Shown: piece by piece, positions 22,579 to 32,725 of the stretch
How the letters are laid out: each line of letters starts with the position of its first letter
Position numbering within the stretch: position 1 is the first letter of the stretch
Origin: Anthostomella pinea
Lineage: Eukaryota > Ascomycota > Sordariomycetes > Xylariales > Xylariaceae
Direction: 5' to 3'
Length of the DNA: 64,000 nucleotides
Assembly: GCA_963556695.1 (NCBI GenBank)
Contig: CAUWAG010000010.1
Coordinates: forward strand, 5,456,001-5,520,000
Made by a program: the position numbers and the translations under genes
Notes under the pieces: model-generated
The model's input: only the letters and a program-made list of their open reading frames with translations
Told to the model about the DNA's origin: nothing
Database searches by the model: none

Positions 22579-24234
22579 ATGGCATTGCGTTATAGCGAAT
22601 CAGACTTACAGCTTGCTGTCCAAGCTAAGCGACGCGACCCTCATATTACCATTGGCAAGCTTTCTAAGACTTTCTATGTCCCATACAATACCTTGAAGGC
22701 TAGAATCGCCGGCCGACCATCACGACGCGATAGCATGCCTAATTCTTTGAAACTTACGGTTTTTGAAGAAAATGCCATTTGTTCCTTCATAATCGACCTG
22801 GATGCGCGAGCATTTCCGCCCCGGTACACTTATGTTGAAGATATGGCAAATCAATTGTTGACGGCGCGCGGGGCTGGACGCGTTGGAAAGAACTGGACGG
22901 CGAACTTCATCAAACGTACACCAGGCCTCCGGACGCGTTTTCATTGGAGGATGGACTACGAGAGGGTCTTGAACGAAGATCCGGACGCGTATTGCGCGTG
23001 GTTTCGCCAAGTTGTGGCGGCAATCGCGAAACATGGTATCCAAGACACGGATATTTACAACTTCGACGAGACTGGGTTTATGATGGGCATTATTGGGTCC
23101 GGCATGGTCATTACAAGCGCCGAAAGACGTGATAGGCCTAGACAAGCCCAGCAAGGCAACAGGGAATGGTCTACAGCAATTTCTGCTGTCAATGCTGATG
23201 GTTGGGTGGTCCCGCCGTTCATCATTCTACAGGGCAAAACCCACCTCGCGTCATGGTATCGCGACACGACATTACCACGCGATTGGAAGGTGGCCGTGTC
23301 CGATAATGGGTGGACTACAAACGAGATTGGGTTGGAATGTATTCGGCATTTCGACAAGTATACCAGACCGCGTATGACTGCAGGTAAACGCCTCCTCATC
23401 CTAGATGGTCACGAAAGCCACCATTCCCAGATCTTTGAGAGATATTGCCAGAACAACAGTATTATTACCCTTTGTATGCCTGCCCACTCGTCACACAGGC
23501 TCCAGCCTTTAGATGTCAGTTGTTTTAGCCCGCTCAAACGAGCGTACGGTCGCAATATTGAGGATCTCATGCGGCGTCATATAACCCATATTTCGAAAGA
23601 GGACTTCCTTGCAGCGTTTTGTGAAGCACACAACGCTGCTATAACGCCAGGGAACATTCGAGCAGGTTTCAGTGCCACTGGGCTTGTTCCTTTTGACCCA
23701 GAAAGTGTCATTTCGAAACTGGATACTGTCGCTGTCGTACGAACACCGTCGCCAGACCCCAATCTGCCACCCACTACTTGGACTTCGAAGACGCCTACCA
23801 CCATCAACGAAGCGGTCAACCAATCGGTTCATATCCGAAATCGAGTCAGAAACCACCAGGGAAGCTCACCTACATCAATAATTGATGCGTTGAGCTCGTT
23901 TTCAAAGGCTACATACGGTCTTATGCACAAGGTCGCTTTGGTTGATTCCCGGGTCCGCGAGCTAGAGGAGGCCAATCACCTACTAAGTAAATGCCGGAGA
24001 ACAAAAAACAAACGTCTAGTGAAAGGAGGAGTACTTTCCGTTGAAGATGCAGTAGGTCTCCAGGCTGTAAAGGATGGTGATGAGCTGGCAAGACAGGAAA
24101 TGGGTGAAGGTAGTCGTCGTCCGAGGAGGGCGGCAGCGCGTGAGCGACGTTGTGGCGTTTGCGGCAACACTGGCCATAATGCGCGAACTTGTACAATAGA
24201 GATAGAAACGTCTGAAGAAAAAGAATCCGATTGA
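22579..24234 (+). CDS. pogo/Fot-like DDE transposase with C-terminal CCHC zinc knuckle
   Basis: One exon, 551 residues, about the usual size for fungal Fot/pogo transposases. Residues 4-45 read as a psq-type helix-turn-helix (SDLQLAVQAKRRDPHITIGK..TLKARI). Residues 55-125 read as a CENP-B/Tc5-type DNA-binding helix-turn-helix (FEENAICSFI..VGKNWTANFIKR). The DDE_1 catalytic core spans about 150-375, with NFDETG (D163), ILDGHESHHS (D276) and LQPLDVSCFSPLK (D312); D276 and D312 are 35 residues apart. A probable coiled coil lies around 440-475. The C-terminus is basic and then has C525-x2-C528-x4-H533-x4-C538, a CCHC zinc knuckle. All three acidic residues are present, so the enzyme could be active. 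It would cut and paste the element at TA sites in the nucleus. Confidence 0.93.
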   Translation: MALRYSESDLQLAVQAKRRDPHITIGKLSKTFYVPYNTLKARIAGRPSRRDSMPNSLKLTVFEENAICSFIIDLDARAFPPRYTYVEDMANQLLTARGAGRVGKNWTANFIKRTPGLRTRFHWRMDYERVLNEDPDAYCAWFRQVVAAIAKHGIQDTDIYNFDETGFMMGIIGSGMVITSAERRDRPRQAQQGNREWSTAISAVNADGWVVPPFIILQGKTHLASWYRDTTLPRDWKVAVSDNGWTTNEIGLECIRHFDKYTRPRMTAGKRLLILDGHESHHSQIFERYCQNNSIITLCMPAHSSHRLQPLDVSCFSPLKRAYGRNIEDLMRRHITHISKEDFLAAFCEAHNAAITPGNIRAGFSATGLVPFDPESVISKLDTVAVVRTPSPDPNLPPTTWTSKTPTTINEAVNQSVHIRNRVRNHQGSSPTSIIDALSSFSKATYGLMHKVALVDSRVRELEEANHLLSKCRRTKNKRLVKGGVLSVEDAVGLQAVKDGDELARQEMGEGSRRPRRAAARERRCGVCGNTGHNARTCTIEIETSEEKESD

Positions 24235-24290
24235 TTAGATTGAATTAAATGCGTTGTGGTTGAGTTATTTGACATGTTGGTTAGAAGATT

Positions 24291-24340
24291 GGTGAAAAGT
24301 TGCCGTTCGCTTGTAATTGCTGCTCGCTTGTGACCTACGT
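24291..24340 (-). repeat. right terminal inverted repeat
   Basis: Inverted match to 22481-22530 with two single-base differences, ending GACCTACGT before TA. Confidence 0.95.
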
Positions 24341-24342
24341 TA

Positions 24343-25298
24343 TAATAAACAATTGTATTTTAAACTTAATATATTTAAGAATTTTACATGTAGTCATCCG
24401 TATATCTTTTAAACTTTAATATAAAAGAATTAATATACAAAAATAAAACCTATGTGTTTTATTAAAGTTTACTAGCCTTTAATATATTATTCAGTTTTAA
24501 TATAAAATAATAATAATATTTAAATATATTTATAACTATTCGTACTGGTAAATTATTAGTTAAATATATAACCAAGGTGTTATAAAAAAATAAAAAATAT
24601 ATAATAGTGTTAAAAAATTAGATTTAGATTTAGAAATAGAAATAGTAATAGAAATAGAGATAGAGATGAGAATAGAGATAAAAATAAAGATAGAGATAGA
24701 AATAGAGATAAAAATAAACATAGGGATAAACATAGAAATAAAGATATAAAAAAAGATTAAAAAAAAGATTAAAAAATTAAAAAAATTTCAAATTTTTTTA
24801 GGGGGGGGTTTAAAATTGGAAATTAAAAATTTTTAAAAAAAATTTAAAATTTAAAATTTTCCTTTCAATAAATAAAACCCCTTTTATTTAAGAAATTTAA
24901 TAGCTTTATTGTGGCCTGGTCGAAACGGGTTTTTAAGCCTTATTTTAAATACGTTCGATTTTTTAAAGTAATGCGGCTAATAATAAAAGTAATGAGCTTA
25001 TAAAGTATTTTACGCACTATAAAAAATTATATAATCGTAAATATAAAAATCTGTTTAAAAAGTTTGATAAAGTTATAACCTTATTTTTATTAAGGTTATT
25101 ATAAGGATAAAAGGTTAACGCTCGTAACGTATTTTAATGAACTGTATTTTTTTTAACTTACTTAAACATTAATTTATAAATAAATTCATAATTAGAGTTT
25201 ATTCATTTATTTATCCATAAATAAAACGACGTTTAAATCAGAATTAAAATATTTATTAATGATATAAGTTTTCTTTTAATATACGATTATTTGATAAA
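24343..25298. repeat. AT-rich RIP-like block between transposon copies
   Basis: Very AT-rich sequence with stops in every frame and no recognisable gene. It contains a purine-rich simple repeat and, at 24781-24860, an A/T-run segment interrupted by GGGGGGGG. Confidence 0.75.
24619..24757 (+). repeat. degenerate AT/purine hexanucleotide microsatellite
   Basis: Repeated GATAGA / AAATAGAGATAA-type units over about 140 bases. The all-purine-plus-T strand bias is striking in the AT-rich block. Confidence 0.8.
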
Positions 25299-25626
25299 TG
25301 TAAGAACTTGTCGTGCGGAATATTTGGTTCATACGTGCGTGTTTGTTGGTTGTTCTAAGTCTACCTGGTACGGACAAATTTACACTTAAATACGTGTGCA
25401 GCGCGTTTATCCGCAGTGGTAGCGGAGCTGTGGGGCAACCATCCCACCCATAGCGCACAGACCACCTTGTCATGGTCTGGTATAGGTAGCCCATGTGGTG
25501 AGTCCTGGAGCCCGGGCATGAGTACATGTACCACCATTGAATGTCAAGCTGCCACGCTTGATATTCGACATCCTTTTGGGAGGAACAGCCGTGGCATGGT
25601 GGTTATGGTGAGCGTTCCGTCACACA
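25299..25626 (-). mobile_element. LTR-like GC island next to truncated copy B
   Basis: A 328-base island. On the minus strand it starts TGTGTGACGG and ends GTTCTTACA (TG..CA), with CGTATTTAAGTG as a TATA-like element near 25395. Flanking pentamers ATAAA and ACCAA do not match, and the transposon copy to the right does not continue on its left side. It is therefore either a truncated or recombined LTR, or another repeat. The assignment is tentative. Confidence 0.35.
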
Positions 25627-26243
25627 ACCAAAGCAACCTTGTGCATAAGACCGCATGTAGCCTTTAAAAACAAGCTCAACGCATTAATTATTGATGTAGG
25701 TGAGCTTCCCTAGTGGTTTCTGACTCAATTCTTGATATAAACCAATTAGTTTACCGCTTTGTTAATGGTGGTAGGCGTCTTTGAAGTCTAAGTAATGGGT
25801 GGCAGATTGGGGTCTGACGACGGTGTTCATACCACAGCGACAGTATCCAGCTTCAAAATGACACTTTTTGGGTCAAAAGGAACAAGCCCAGTTGCACTGA
25901 AACCTGCTCAAATGTTTCTTAGCGTCATAACAGCGTTATGTGCTTCACAAAATGCTGTAAGGAAGTCCTCTTTTGAAATATGGGTGATATAACACCGGAT
26001 GTGATCCTCAATTATGCGACTGTAAGCTTGTTTGAGCGGGCTAAAATAGCCGACATCTAAAGGCTGGAACCTGTGTGATGAGTGGGCAGGCATACAAAGG
26101 GTAATAGTACCATTATTCTGACAATAACTTTTAAAGACTTGGGAATGGTGGCTTTTGTGGCCATCTAGGATGAGGAGGCATTTACCAGCGGTTATACGCA
26201 ATCTGGTATACTTATCGAAATGCTGAATCTATTTCAACCCGAT

Positions 26244-26519
26244 TGTGAGGATTGTGGTGGGAGAATGGTGGCAGTCAAGGAGGCTGCCAGCTGACAAGGG
26301 GTCAGGCAGGCACCTTGGCAGAATAAAGGGATGGAAGCACTAGGAAAGGTGGCTTTCATGGGTGATAGACAAGGGATCTTTGGCTGGAGGATCAATAGAT
26401 GGGTACATCTTTGTATTTTGGTGTGTATTTAGTACTAGATTGGTCCCCAAGACCCATGGATAAAACGCAACGCACTAGACCGATCATCACCCCCTTGTTC
26501 TGACTCTGATGATCCGATA
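26244..26519 (+). mobile_element. solo LTR, family L1-related, nested in copy B
   Basis: Relative to the intact transposon, copy B contains a 276-base insert flanked by an exact 5-bp duplication CCGAT (26239-26243 and 26520-26524). The insert starts TGTGAGGATTGTGGTG, like the element at 16638-16878, and ends GATCCGATA, which would be CA if one C-to-T change occurred. It holds GTGTATTTAGTACTAG, resembling the GTATTTAGGT segment of the other copies. Confidence 0.7.
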
Positions 26520-26865
26520 CCGATCTTATTTGTAGTCTATCCGTTATCAGACACGGCTACCTTCCAATCGTGTGGTAATGTTGTGGCGCGATACTATGAC
26601 GCGAGGTGGGTTTTGCCCTATAGAATGATGAACGGCGGGACCACCCAACTATCAGCATTAATAGCAGAGATTACTGTAGACCATTATTTGTTGCTTTACT
26701 GAGCTTGTTTAGGCCTGTCACTTCTTTCGGTGCTTGTGACGACTATGTCAGACCCAATAATGCCCATCATAAACCCAGTCTCGTCAAAGTTATAAAATGT
26801 CCCCATTTTAGATACCATGTTTCGCAATTGTTGCAACAACTTGGCGAAACCACGTTCAAGATCCT

Positions 26866-27249
26866 CTAGTAGTCCATCCTTTGATAAAAACGCATCCGGA
26901 GGCCTAGTGTGCGTTTAATAAAGTTCTGTGTCCAGTTCTTTCCAACGCGTCTAGCCCCATATGCCGCTAACAATTGATTCGCCATATCTTCAACATAACT
27001 GTGCCGGGGTGGAAATGCTCGCGCATCCAGGTCAAGAATGAAGGAAAGAATGGCATTCTTTTCATAAACTGTAAGTTTCAAAGTATTGGGCATGCTGTCG
27101 CGTCGTGATGGTCGGCCGGCGATTCTAGTCTTTAAGGTATTATATAGGACATGGAAAGTCTTAAAAAGCTTGCCAATGGTAATATGAGGGTCGCGTCGTT
27201 TAGCTTGGACAGCAAGCTGTAAGTCTGATTTGTTATAACACAATGCCAT
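26866..27249 (-). pseudogene. transposase remnant of copy B (N-terminal part open)
   Basis: The first 127 codons of the transposase are still open on the minus strand and closely match the intact protein (SDLQLAVQAKRRDPHITIGK..), including both helix-turn-helix regions. A stop follows MDY where the intact protein continues YERVLNEDP. Later blocks (LQPLDV region near 26050, KEDFL region near 25950) survive in broken frames. It might make a DNA-binding fragment without catalysis if transcribed, but that is speculation. Confidence 0.85.
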
Positions 27250-27347
27250 TATTGTTGGTTGATCAATTAGGAGCCTTGATAAAAAGGTTAGGTGGCTGGT
27301 GAAAAGTTACCATTCGCTTGTAATTGCCGCTCGCTTGTCATCTACAT

Positions 27348-27643
27348 TATATAATAAACTGCCGTTTTAATATATAAAAACTTTTTCTAATAAAAAATTT
27401 TCTAATAAAAACTTACTTAATTATAATTACTCTTACCGTTAATTTTCAAGCCCGCTTAAACGTTATTAAACGTAAAAACATCTCGGATTATTCGTTAATA
27501 AACTCGTCGATCGTCTAGGTTATCCACCACGAGGCATAAACCTCATGACTTGAGTTTATGCTCCCGGACACGTCATTCTGCCGTTTGTGACATGAGAGAC
27601 AGCTCCTTCCAGGTTCCTAGGGTACTAGGTATCGTTGTATTAA
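27348..27643. other. AT-rich block edge
   Basis: The composition changes back to normal GC at about 27500. No gene is seen before the cysteine-rich frame that ends at 27644. Confidence 0.5.
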
Positions 27644-28011
27644 TTATGTGCAACTACAAAATGCTGTGGAATGGTCACTCACAGAGCCCGCCGCGCAGGA
27701 ATATGGTAAGGGGCAGATGATTGGGGGGCCGCCACCAGTAAGTACAATGACGGCTCTCTGGCATTCCCCAGAAACGCAAGCCTGTGAATGTCGAGAGAAT
27801 ATATCAGTCCAAAATCATCAAGTTCTTGCAAGCTTGGGTCTATACGTACACCAGTGCCGTCGTCTCTCTTCCCCAGCAAAGAAAGGCTGTCCAACCCACG
27901 CGCGGCCACGCTCTGCTGCGCCTCGGGCGTGTAGAAGCAGCCGCCATTCGAGTCTTCGATTAGTTTCTCTGCGCAGCTTCCGGTCTCTTTATTTTCGCCG
28001 TCGGTTTTCTT
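27644..28011 (-). CDS. cysteine-rich small protein, 5' part not found (partial or relic)
   Basis: Two joined minus-strand segments, 27850-28011 and 27644-27781, flank a 68-base intron with a good donor (GTACGT), branch site (GGACTGAT) and acceptor (TTCACAG). Together they encode 99 residues: KKTDGENKETGSCAEKLIED, then NGGCFYTPEAQQ, a KR dibasic site, and a tail with seven cysteines in contexts ACV, GECQ, IICP, YSCAA and FCSCT at the very end. Intron quality and cysteine spacing argue that it was a real secreted-type gene. No start or signal peptide could be joined: an in-frame stop lies just upstream of 28011 and AG sites at 28012 or 28024 may be the acceptor of a missing first exon. It sits directly at the edge of the RIP block, so 5' loss or mutation is plausible. 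The family is unknown. Confidence 0.45.
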
Positions 28012-28838
28012 CTGGCAATTATTGAAATCTTAGACGTAACCGGCAATCTTCTCAGCCCGGGTCGACAGAGTCAAGCACACCCATGGTGATTTAGTAACTA
28101 TAATGTTAAGACCTAGTTGTTTATTGCAAATGTGGGGCGGCTATAAAAGTCCTGTCTCCCCTTTTCTCTTTAGGGATTTTTCCCCGGCGGAATTGTCATG
28201 GCATAAACCCTTTGAATCCGAAAGGTTCACGCCGGAATAAATCCTGCCGATGGAAACTCGGGCCACATTTGAGACTTTCCACCGTAGATCCAGCCGTCTA
28301 GCCACCCAGGCAGCCCAGTAGCCACTCCAGATCGCTATTAGCAGGAAGGAAGAGACACACGACGAGCTCCACGAGATCCTTGATGATGACGTGCTTAGCC
28401 TCGGTGACGAGATGACCACGTTAGCCAGTGGATCGATAATCCCGTTGACCACTTGGCTGACCATCAAGTTGAACACTGGGATGACCATGTAAACTTTCAG
28501 GTTGATGAATACGTGGACGGATATGACGATGGACCAGAGTACTCCGAAACTGTACTCTGATGGGATGGATAATGTCTATTTACAGATGTAGGGAATGGTA
28601 TATGTTAGCGTATCCATATGCTGGAGGCCTCCTCGGTCAGTACTTTGCCTGCTGGGTGTGCGCAGAAATATACGTAGTGATCGACAACATCCTACAGTGC
28701 TGCAGAGAACTCTAGTCTATATGCGATGTCTAGTATGCCTAGAAGTATGCTAGTAATTCATGTCGAGCGTGGACCACCCAGCTTGGTATGGTACATCAGT
28801 GATATGAGCAGCGATGTCCGAAACTACAGGTCGAAAAT
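28012..28838. other. intergenic with possible coding relic
   Basis: On the minus strand a hydrophobic frame (IVISVHVFINLKVYMVIPVF, about 28440-28540) and, in another frame, DLVELVVCLFLPANSDLEWL (about 28290-28350) look like broken exons separated by a CTAAC-bearing intron. I could not assemble a gene. The rest is the 3' flank of the regulator at 28839. Confidence 0.3.
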
Positions 28839-31545
28839 CTACATCCAGCTATTTGTGTACGACGTACCATAGTTCCCATAGCCCCCATTGCCTGTCGGTA
28901 GCGGCCCGTTGCCACTGCCTGCGAACATGTCCCAATCAATCGCCCCGGTATCGACTAAACCCAGCATAGAATCCCACGCCGGCACCTCCTGTGTTTGCGG
29001 CGCTACCGCATCTCCGGCCATGTTGAGATTTGATAGGTCGGGCGTCTTGACATCCTCAGGAATGTGCTTGGTTTCTGCTGACGGCAGGAGAGTCTGCAGC
29101 TTCAGAATATAGCCGGGTGTTGTGGGGGCAGGCGCCCCGGTCTCGAGGAGCCATTTCTCGCGCTGCTTCCAGCCCCTAATGGCAAAGATTGCCAAAGCCG
29201 CGTGTGGCTTCACCGAGAGATCATACAGTTCTTGGTGGAAGTGGTATAACTGTTCCGTGACGGCCCATGCCCTCTCTACCAATTGGCCAGTCATCCGTGA
29301 GCTGAGCTGTCCCACCATGTAGATCAGTATGTCCAACTGAAAATGGGTCATCACTACAAAACTTAGTAAATATATCACATGCTGGTATCCAGGGTCAGAT
29401 GGCTTACTAAACCACAAGAAAGTACCCCTTAACTGTGTCGTTCTGTACATCCGGAGATTGTGCTCTCCCGTACTTAGCGAGATCTTGAAGAGATTGTCTT
29501 TCGGCGTCATGATTTCAGTGCCCCACTGCCGTACTTCGAGTCAGTCACTGGCCTTCTCGCCACCTACTCCCAAGGAACACAGGGAAGCACGTTGTAGGAG
29601 GATGGTCGTCGCAAGCAGCCGGTTGCGGATACGAAAAGCACCACGGGGGATGAACAAGTATATAGGATGCTGGCAAAGACATACCTCCGGTTGCTCTCTC
29701 GGGGGGCAGGTAAGATCTCGCAGCTTATCCATCAGCATTGGTCTAGTTGCCATCGCCAGCTCATGGACCGGACCCATGGACAAGTCGCCGTACTTGTCGA
29801 GCAGATCACCGATGGTATCATCGAGCTCAACGATACGTTTGCGCGCCTTGTCCACTTCTTCGGGAGCGGGCGTGTCGGGGGCCCCAAACTCGTTCTGTAA
29901 GATGACCGATTCCAATATTGGTGTCTCTACCATGAGCTTGGCCATCTCGTAGCTGATCAAGACGTAGATCATGTCAGTGGGTCCATCCTTGGCCTGGACC
30001 GCCGTCATGTTGGGGTAGAGATCCGAATCGTTAATATTGCGCGGTTCTTTCGTGTCCCAGGAGCGTGGGAGGAGAGACTGCCCGAGACCCGACATCAATG
30101 CATATATGGCATCGAGTAATACGATCTGCCACCAGATACGCCTACGCATCTCGGTTTCGAATGGCGAAAGCCCGAGAAACTCTCCATCCCGGTGGAGTCC
30201 CATTTTCTGGGCAATCCGCACAGTGACACCATTCAAGATCCAGGCGGCGTGGCGGTCATAACGACCGATGAGTGAGAACTGCCAACTTCGTCAGTGTAGT
30301 CCGGCGCAGGTCTAAATCTGGCGTACCAAGTACAATACCATGGCCTGCAAGATGGTCAAGTCATAGTCCTTAAGGATGCCAATGCGGACCAAAGCCGTTC
30401 GGCAACCTTTGGAAAAGCGGTCCAAGGCCTCGGCCCTCGTGTATCCAAGCCGCTCCCTGCATTCGTCCTGAGTCATGGCAACAGCCGCCATGAGATAGAT
30501 AGCAAAGAGGAGCGCTTCGGTGTTCTTGAGGACGCTGGCCCTACTGATAGCAGCCTCAAACAGCATGGGTTGTAAGGTGGGTACGTGGATGATTTTTGTG
30601 ATGGGATTGACCCTTTCCAGGAAGGTCTGCCACAGGTGGAAGACGTGGGCAGGTTGAGGGTGCAGGTCTTCGAGATCGGCGTTGGAAGAATCCGACAGCA
30701 CCAACGCTGTGTTCAGCTCCGGCGACTGTGGTTCGGCAGGCGTATTGGAATCATCTATTGTCTCCTCGTCCTCGAGTATTTCGCGCATTGCTGAAAGCTA
30801 GTGCGGGTGTCAACCTAGACTGTAAAAGGAGCACGCCAACGCCAAGGGGATTCGTCTTCACAGCCAGGCGCGGCAGACAGGGCTGAAACTTACCTCATCC
30901 TAATATATGGAAACAGGTTGCATTAGTCCTCGTAACCTCTGCTACTAGAAAATATAAACAACACCCGGCGGGACTGCTTACTATTGAGTTGTTAGTCCCA
31001 GCATAGAGAAGGTATGACTTGATTCAAGAGAAACAGGCTTGAGGCTCGAAGAAGGGGAATGTCTATACATGCCGTGGATGTTTGCCCACAGGTAGCTATC
31101 CATAAACTTCTTCACGCCGCCGTCGTCAACGATCAACTTGCCCAAAGGCTTCCAGGACTCATCTCGAGTTGGCGATTCCTTTGTTGTGTCTTCGGGCTTC
31201 CCAGTGGCGTAGTCGGAGAGCAGCTCTTCACACCTCGCCAGCCGTTGCTGCAAGTCTTGATTAGGCCTCCTCCGCTTGCGCGCGGGCGCCGGAACACTCG
31301 GGGTACACGCGACATTTGCCTAGAGGTGTCAGCGGAAGTACTGCTCCATGGCAATGCAGACTCAGACTCACCTTGATGCAGTTTGAACAAGGACTGTTAC
31401 GATCGCACTTGATCTTCCGGTTCTGACACTACGGCGCGTGGAGGGTATCAGTTGGCACGAACGGTAGGACACGGGCACAAATGTAACCACTTACGAGAAC
31501 ACAAGCAAGGACTCGGGGAGTCTTGCCCGAAGAAGCAGACGACAT
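28839..31545 (-). CDS. Zn(II)2Cys6 transcription factor with fungal-specific regulatory domain
   Basis: A minus-strand, intron-rich gene. Secure exons are 31495-31545, 31372-31428, about 31069-31319, 30327-30797, 29685-30278, 29408-29525 and 28839-29353. Between 31069 and 30797 two very short exons (30965-30980 and 30894-30899) fit the frame and would give 692 residues, but that stretch is uncertain. Residues 15-41 form the zinc cluster C15-x2-C18-x6-C25-x5-C31-x2-C34-x6-C41 (ACVLCQNRKIKC..), cut by introns after residues 17 and 36. A basic linker (PARKRRRPNQ) and coiled-coil-like QQRLARCEELL follow. The fungal_trans domain covers MVLYL.SLIGRYDRHAAWIL, VRIAQKMGLHRDG and FETEMRRRIWWQIVLLDA, the classic signature. 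The C-terminus is Gly/Asn-rich and may activate. It is a nuclear DNA-binding regulator; its targets are unknown and no pathway genes are adjacent. Confidence 0.85.
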
Positions 31546-32725
31546 GGTCGGGACTGTGCTCGGTCCTCGCGTCCAAGATGAGAGGCTCAAGCGGCAGCAC
31601 GGCGGCCTCACTGAGCCCCACCAGAGGACGGGGATCGGGTGGTTTGTAAGCGGTCGAAAGTCGCAACGGCACTTTCGGACACGTGAATATCAATGGAGCG
31701 AAAGGGTTGATGAATAGAGGAATTCCCAACTGGCTAGGTGTACGGAGTTGCGCAAGAGGATCGCGTGGTCAAGCATGGATGCGGGCAGGCAGCAGCTGAG
31801 GCATGTAAGAGCAGAACAGTAAATATGCCTCGTCGCTGGCAGCCTTGTTTGCTTGTGAACGGCGCGGGATGATTGTCGGAGACTTTTCTCAGACAACCCG
31901 CCGGCGAGACGTCACCGAGACCTTTTTGCTTTTTTTTTTTTTTTTGCTTGACGAGCACTGCCAAGTCTTGAACGGAGCAGACGGACGATCACTTGATCCT
32001 GTTCAAATTGTTCAAGCAGGAGAGTTTAACGTTCGGCCGAGTCTGCAGGTGGTCGGGTATGCCAGAGGCCCAAAGCCATGGAAGCCAGCTCCTGCCAGCC
32101 GAAACGCCTGGCTGCCGGCTGGGTGAGTCATTATGTTTCATGAGCCCCACAGGTCTGCAGGTCTGGTGCACCTGCGGCCGGCTGGGGCACACGACGTCGG
32201 CAAACGCAGTACCGGTATTGCATTGGACCTGACATTACGGAAATTTCATGCACACCGTTCCACCGTTGAACCTGGGCGAATAGGGTTGATTCCTGTCCGA
32301 TCGAACCCTTTGATTCTCTGACAGGGAACCATGCAGAGCTCACATTTCATGATTTCAAATATCAATAATACACGTAAGATATAAGATCGTCTCGAAGAAT
32401 CTCGTATCGGTTGATGAGTTGAATGCCGTGGTGCAGCACGGAGCTCCCAACCCTTCCTTCGTCTGACACACATGCCCTTCGTCCCAACACCTGCAGAATA
32501 CACCCCAAGCTTTTGCACGAAAATACTGAGGATGAAAAGAGTCTTGCGCCTATATTGTTCCATCATACACATGCCGCATACCTACAGGCTCGTGCTCGGA
32601 AGATGCAGATAGAATCCGCGGGGTATACACACGAGACCGTCCGTCTAACCGCTCCCGATGCCCTTCCAGACGCCAATCATGTCAAACCTGCGCCCTCTAC
32701 CTGTCTACCTTGTTGTGACCCCATT
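31546..32725. other. intergenic between regulator and dolichol kinase
   Basis: The left half is the promoter of the minus-strand regulator, with a pure T run at 31929-31946. The right half is the 3' flank of dolichol kinase. No gene is supported; the overlapping short frames on both strands look like chance. Confidence 0.5.

Larger units (their letters stand above)
22481..24340 (+). mobile_element. intact pogo/Fot-like Tc1-mariner superfamily DNA transposon
   Basis: A 1,860-bp element with 50-bp terminal inverted repeats matching at 48 of 50 positions. It is flanked by TA on both sides (22479-22480 and 24341-24342), the duplication made by Tc1/mariner/pogo elements. It carries one open transposase gene with no stop or frameshift and normal GC content, inside an AT-rich mutated block. 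Each TIR holds two tandem copies of a 15-bp motif, probably transposase-binding sites (inference). Structure suggests a recently mobile, possibly still competent element. Confidence 0.95.
25620..27347 (-). mobile_element. decayed pogo/Fot-like transposon (copy B), truncated
   Basis: A minus-strand copy close to the intact element. Its left TIR is at 27298-27347 (ATGTAG..GACAAGCGAGCGGCAA when read on the minus strand), next to TA at 27348-27349. Homology runs to the codons for HKVALV near 25620 and then stops abruptly, so the last 100 or so codons and the right TIR are missing. Differences from the intact copy are mainly C-to-T and G-to-A, giving several stops. A 276-base LTR-like insertion interrupts it at 26244-26519. 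Confidence 0.85.
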
